Assembly: GCA_905236685.1 (NCBI GenBank)
Contig: CAJOPD010000100.1
Coordinates: 1-8,465 of the forward strand
From: an uncultured Clostridia bacterium
Lineage (GTDB): Bacteria > Bacillota > Clostridia > UBA1381
Length of the DNA: 8,465 bases
Reading direction: 5' to 3'
The number at the start of each line of letters is the position of its first letter. Position 1 is the first letter of the stretch. The translations under genes were made by a program, and so were the position numbers. The notes beneath the pieces were generated by a model that was not told the DNA's origin, ran no database searches, and saw only the letters and a program-made list of their open reading frames with translations. Shown here in pieces: positions 4,812 to 8,465 of the stretch.

Positions 4812-6512
4812 ATGCAGGAAAAGATTTGGAAATACCGCGACAAACAACTAAAAAGCGAAGATATTTCATCTCTTTGCGCACAGTTCAAGCTGTCCTATGA
4901 AATGGCTGTACTGTTGCTTTTAAGAGGCGTATCGGACACAAATACAATAAACTCATATATGGCAAAGGGTTTGGACGGAATTCATAACCCGTTTCTGTTT
5001 AACGATATGGAAACAGCCTGTGAGCGAATTATCCGCGCCATAAAGGAAAAGGAAAAAATTACCGTTTACGGCGACTATGATGTCGACGGGATAACTTCTG
5101 TATCCGTTCTGACCGATTTTTTGTCGTCCTGCGGCGCTGAGTGCGACTATTATATTCCCGACCGTTTTTCCGAAGGCTACGGGCTTAACATTCTTGCCGT
5201 AAACAGACTTGCAAGAAGCGGGACAAAGCTTTTAATCACGGTTGACTGCGGCATTTCTTCAATCGGCGAGGTGGAATTTGCAAAAACGCAAAAGCTCCAA
5301 GTCATAATAACCGACCACCACTCCTGCAAGGAGGAAATCCCCAAGGCAATTGCCGTTATAAACCCCAAGCGCAAAGACACAACATATCCGTTTCCCGAGC
5401 TTGCCGGCGTCGGCGTTGCCTTTAAGCTTGTTCTTGCTCTTGCAAAAAAGCTCGGTATGCCCGCAAAGGACATATTTTTGAAGTATGCAGATCTCGTTTC
5501 AATCGGTACGGTTGCAGATGTCGTGTCGCTTTTGGGCGAAAACAGAGTAATAGCGGACAGGGGCATAAAGGCAATATCAAAAACGCAGAACTTCGGCATA
5601 AAGGCGCTTTTGGAGGTTTCGGGCTGTGCGGAAAAGGAAATAACCGCATCTTTAATCGCATTTTCGCTGTGCCCCAGAATAAACGCGGCGGGGCGAATGG
5701 AAAACGCATCGCTTGCGGCAGAACTTTTTAAGGCAAAGTCTTATCAGGAGGCTTTGGAGCTTGCACGGCGTTTAGACGAACTTAACCGCCTCCGTCAGCA
5801 AACGGAGCAGAAAATTTTTGAGGAGGCGTCCCGTCTTGCAGATTTGCAGGAAAATCCCCTTGTGTATGTGCTTGCGGCAAAAAACTGGCATATCGGCGTT
5901 ATCGGAATAGTTGCCTCAAAGCTGTGCGAAAAGCTCGGCAAGCCCTGTATTCTGCTTTCGGGAGAAAACGGCAAATACAAGGGTTCGGGACGGTCAATCG
6001 AGGGCTTTAACCTGTTTGACGCACTTTCTGCAAATGAGGAGCTTTTGACCGCATTCGGCGGTCACGCTTTGGCGGCAGGTTTAAGCATATCGGAGGAAAA
6101 TATACCGGAATTCACAAAAAACATAAACGCATACGCAAAAAAGCACATAACAGGCGATATGCTTATGCCCAAGCTTATGATAGACTGCGCCATAAGCCCG
6201 TCACACATAACGCTTAACTGGGCAAACGCATTAAAAAGATTGGAGCCCTTCGGAAGCGGGAACGAAGTCCCCGTATTTGCGTTGGAGGGCGCAAAAATCA
6301 TCTCGGCAAATGCAATCGGAGCAGACGGAAAACATCTTGCCGTGCGCATCGAAAAGGACGGCGTTACGGCAAACGCCGTATGGTTCGGTATGGGCGCCGT
6401 TAAAAATGAATTATTTGCAGGCGACAGGGCAGATATTGCATTTACGCTGAATATAAATACATATAACGGTAACAAAAGCGTACAGCTTATATTAAAGGAT
6501 ATTAAAAAGTAA
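4812..6512 (+). CDS. recJ: Single-stranded-DNA-specific 5'-3' exonuclease RecJ
   Basis: A 566-residue DHH-family exonuclease that degrades single-stranded DNA 5' to 3' in recombinational, mismatch and base-excision repair. Motifs are present in order: VYGDYDVDG (85-93), TVDCGIS (143-149), TDHH (167-170, the DHH triad), INPKRKDTTYPFPELAGVGVAFK (183-205), DLVSIGTVADVV (227-238) and PRINAAGRM (288-296). The DHHA1 part follows, with WHIGVIGIVASKL (359-371), GSGRS (391-395) and AFGGHALAAGL (414-424). A C-terminal OB-like part begins with LEPFGSGNEVPVFA (477-490). All metal-binding motifs look intact and the length is at the usual core size for Firmicutes RecJ without the longer C-terminal extension. 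It is first in the unit with relA, which starts 17 bases after its stop. Confidence 0.97.
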   Translation: MQEKIWKYRDKQLKSEDISSLCAQFKLSYEMAVLLLLRGVSDTNTINSYMAKGLDGIHNPFLFNDMETACERIIRAIKEKEKITVYGDYDVDGITSVSVLTDFLSSCGAECDYYIPDRFSEGYGLNILAVNRLARSGTKLLITVDCGISSIGEVEFAKTQKLQVIITDHHSCKEEIPKAIAVINPKRKDTTYPFPELAGVGVAFKLVLALAKKLGMPAKDIFLKYADLVSIGTVADVVSLLGENRVIADRGIKAISKTQNFGIKALLEVSGCAEKEITASLIAFSLCPRINAAGRMENASLAAELFKAKSYQEALELARRLDELNRLRQQTEQKIFEEASRLADLQENPLVYVLAAKNWHIGVIGIVASKLCEKLGKPCILLSGENGKYKGSGRSIEGFNLFDALSANEELLTAFGGHALAAGLSISEENIPEFTKNINAYAKKHITGDMLMPKLMIDCAISPSHITLNWANALKRLEPFGSGNEVPVFALEGAKIISANAIGADGKHLAVRIEKDGVTANAVWFGMGAVKNELFAGDRADIAFTLNINTYNGNKSVQLILKDIKK

Positions 6513-6529
6513 GATTGGAATTTTAGATT

Positions 6530-8465
6530 ATGGACGGCAAAAATATATTTGAAAATGCGGAAAAGCTCGGGCGTATTACCGACGAAACGGACACCGTTGT
6601 CGAAAAGGTTGTTGAAAGGGTTAAAAACTATTCCCCGAAGGCGAATACCGATATGATTGATGTTGCATACAGGGTTGCAAAAGCGGCGCACAACGGACAA
6701 AAGCGAAAATCGGGCGAGCAGTATATAATTCACCCCGTGCAGATTGCATATATTGCATCGGAGCTTTCTATGGACAGCGTGGCTATATGCGCGGGACTTT
6801 TGCACGATGTGATAGAGGATACTCCGTATACCTATGAAGATGTCGTTGCGCTTTTCGGCGAAAGCGTGGCGGAAATTGTCGACGGCGTTACCAAGCTCAA
6901 AAAGATACAATATACCGACCAGCAGGAAGAGCAGGTAGAAAATTTAAGAAAAATGTTCTTTGCGATGAGCCGCGATATACGGGTAATCATAATCAAGCTC
7001 ATTGACAGGCTCCACAATATGCGTACCCTTGATTTTCAGCCTCACGACAAACAGCTTACGGTGGCAAAGGAAACGCTTGATGTCTATGCCCCGCTTGCGC
7101 ACAGGCTCGGTATTTCAAGAATTAAATCGGAGCTTGAAGATTTAGCGCTTAAATACTTAGACCCCGTTGCATATTCGGAAATCAACGAAAGCGTCACGCA
7201 GAAAAAGAGCGAGCGTGAGGATTTTGTTGCGCAAATCATAGAAACTCTCGGCAGCCGCGTCAGAGAAAGCGGCATAAAATGCACTATTTCAGGGCGCACA
7301 AAGCACTATTACAGCATTTTCAGGAAGATGTACGCGCAAAACAAGACTATTGATGAAATTTACGACCTTTTTGCCGTGCGCGTAATTGTCGATACCGTTT
7401 CGGACTGCTACGCCGTTTTGGGCGTTGTTCACGATATGTATACACCCCTTCCTATGCGGTTTAAGGATTATATTGCGATGCCAAAGCCGAATATGTACCA
7501 GTCGCTTCACACAACTGTTGTGGGAACTGACGGAACGCCTTTTGAAATCCAGATACGGACCTGGGATATGCACAAGGTTGCAGAGGAAGGTATCGCAGCG
7601 CACTGGAAATACAAGGAAGGGAAATCGGGCGCTGATAATATGGACAAAGAGCTTGAATGGGTACATTCGCTTATGGAAACCCAGTCAGGCATTATGGACC
7701 CTGACCAGTTTATGAACAGCCTTAAAATAGATATGTTTTCGGACCAGGTATTTGCATTTACGCCGAAAGGCAAGGTGATACCCCTTCCCAACGGCTCAAC
7801 CGTTATTGATTTTGCGTTTGCAATTCACTCGCAGGTCGGTAGCAAAATGGTCGGCGCAAAGGCGAACGGAAAAATCGTCCCGAACACATACAAGCTTATA
7901 AACGGCGATATAATCGAAATTCTGACCTCGCCTCAGGCAAAGGGACCGAGCCACGATTGGCTCAAAATCGTAAAAACTTCCCAGGCAAGAACAAAGATAA
8001 ATCAGTGGTTAAAGCGCGAAAGGCGCGACGAAAACATTATCCACGGCAAAGATATGCTCGAAAGAGAAGCAAAACGGATAAATATTCCCTTTAACTCACT
8101 TTTCCGCGAGGAATGGCTTTCGGCTTTTTACAAAAAATACACCCTTTCGGGCTTGGACGACTTATATGCAAGCGTAGGCTTTGGCGGTCTTTCCGCGCAA
8201 AAGGTCGTTATGCACCTTAGGGAAGAATACTTAAAGGAGCAGCGCAAAAATGCGCCTAAGGAAGCGCGTCCTACCCACGCTATACGCAGGAAAAACAATA
8301 CCTCGGGCATTGAGGTAAAGGGCATTGACAACTGCCTTGTACGCCTTTCTAAATGCTGCAACCCCGTGCCGGGAGACGATATTGTAGGATTTATCACAAA
8401 AGGCAGGGGCGTTTCGATACACCGCGCCGATTGCCCCAACATTCAGCCCTCCGCGCTTTCGCCTG
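6530..8465 (+). CDS. relA: Bifunctional (p)ppGpp synthetase/hydrolase (Rel/SpoT family), partial at right edge
   Basis: The frame is open from ATG 6530 to the edge, giving 645 residues of a stringent-response enzyme that makes and degrades (p)ppGpp. The HD hydrolase domain has H54, the YIIHP motif (65-69), H92-D93 in LLHDVIED, and D159 in KLIDRLHNMRT. The synthetase domain has GRTKHYYSIFRKM (255-267), D279 in YDLFAVRV and E339 in FEIQIRT. The RFKD loop (310-313) fits the RxKD signature of bifunctional enzymes rather than the ExDD of synthetase-only RelA. The TGS domain spans about 403-465, and the zinc-finger/conserved-Cys region has C609, C610, H631 and C635. The ACT domain is lost beyond the window. 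TAG at 6524-6526 limits the start; the Shine-Dalgarno (TTGGAA, 6515-6520) is weak. It is co-transcribed with recJ. Confidence 0.97.
   Translation, partial: MDGKNIFENAEKLGRITDETDTVVEKVVERVKNYSPKANTDMIDVAYRVAKAAHNGQKRKSGEQYIIHPVQIAYIASELSMDSVAICAGLLHDVIEDTPYTYEDVVALFGESVAEIVDGVTKLKKIQYTDQQEEQVENLRKMFFAMSRDIRVIIIKLIDRLHNMRTLDFQPHDKQLTVAKETLDVYAPLAHRLGISRIKSELEDLALKYLDPVAYSEINESVTQKKSEREDFVAQIIETLGSRVRESGIKCTISGRTKHYYSIFRKMYAQNKTIDEIYDLFAVRVIVDTVSDCYAVLGVVHDMYTPLPMRFKDYIAMPKPNMYQSLHTTVVGTDGTPFEIQIRTWDMHKVAEEGIAAHWKYKEGKSGADNMDKELEWVHSLMETQSGIMDPDQFMNSLKIDMFSDQVFAFTPKGKVIPLPNGSTVIDFAFAIHSQVGSKMVGAKANGKIVPNTYKLINGDIIEILTSPQAKGPSHDWLKIVKTSQARTKINQWLKRERRDENIIHGKDMLEREAKRINIPFNSLFREEWLSAFYKKYTLSGLDDLYASVGFGGLSAQKVVMHLREEYLKEQRKNAPKEARPTHAIRRKNNTSGIEVKGIDNCLVRLSKCCNPVPGDDIVGFITKGRGVSIHRADCPNIQPSALSP

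Noticed and set aside
5177..5599. Minus-strand open frame inside recJ
   Set aside because: It is fully antisense to the DHH motif region of recJ and has no supporting signals.
6062..6910. Long minus-strand open frame (282 codons) antisense to the end of recJ and the start of relA
   Set aside because: It crosses two confidently assigned plus-strand genes, its translation shows no recognisable domain, and no ribosome binding site or promoter supports it; it is a codon-bias shadow.

Overview
The window looks like a core chromosomal segment of a low-to-moderate G+C Gram-positive anaerobe, most likely a member of Clostridia. The indications are a TPP-riboswitch-controlled ThiT (ECF thiamine transporter subunit, typical of Firmicutes), a SigB/SigF/SigG-type sigma factor, a bifunctional Rel protein next to RecJ, a phosphofructokinase end of the kind common in clostridia, purine-rich Shine-Dalgarno sites and AT-rich sigma-A promoters with 17-bp spacers. 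No transposase, integrase, CRISPR array, tRNA or rRNA was seen, and coding density is high.

Layout. (1) 1-480 (+): the C-terminal third or so of a phosphofructokinase, entering from the left edge. It converges on a minus-strand pair (856-1413 pgsA-like, then 508-840 MmcQ/YjbR-like) across a shared bidirectional terminator. (2) 1481-2341 (-): a patatin-like phospholipase with its terminator inside its last codons. (3) 2342-2480: a compact divergent promoter region with two 17-bp-spaced promoters around a 12-bp palindrome. (4) 2481-3831 (+): an unrecognised single-pass membrane protein closely coupled to a SigB/F/G-family sigma factor. (5) 3828-4545 (+): a strong promoter whose -35 box overlaps the sigma gene's stop codon, a TPP riboswitch, an intrinsic terminator and thiT. 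(6) 4572-4682 (-): a 36-residue Asn/Lys-rich protein gene, convergent with thiT. The stop codons of both genes pair with each other in one 16-bp terminator stem. (7) 4756-8465 (+): a strong promoter, recJ and then relA/rel, which is cut by the right edge.

How the genes work together. Most are housekeeping genes: glycolysis (PFK), phospholipid synthesis and turnover (PgsA-like enzyme, patatin), thiamine uptake under TPP feedback, DNA repair (RecJ) and the stringent response (Rel). The less explained parts are the membrane protein-sigma factor pair and the small Asn/Lys-rich gene, which has no visible sigma-A promoter. I see no clearly new multi-gene system; those two loci, and the leader-terminator complementarity in the riboswitch, are the best places to look further.
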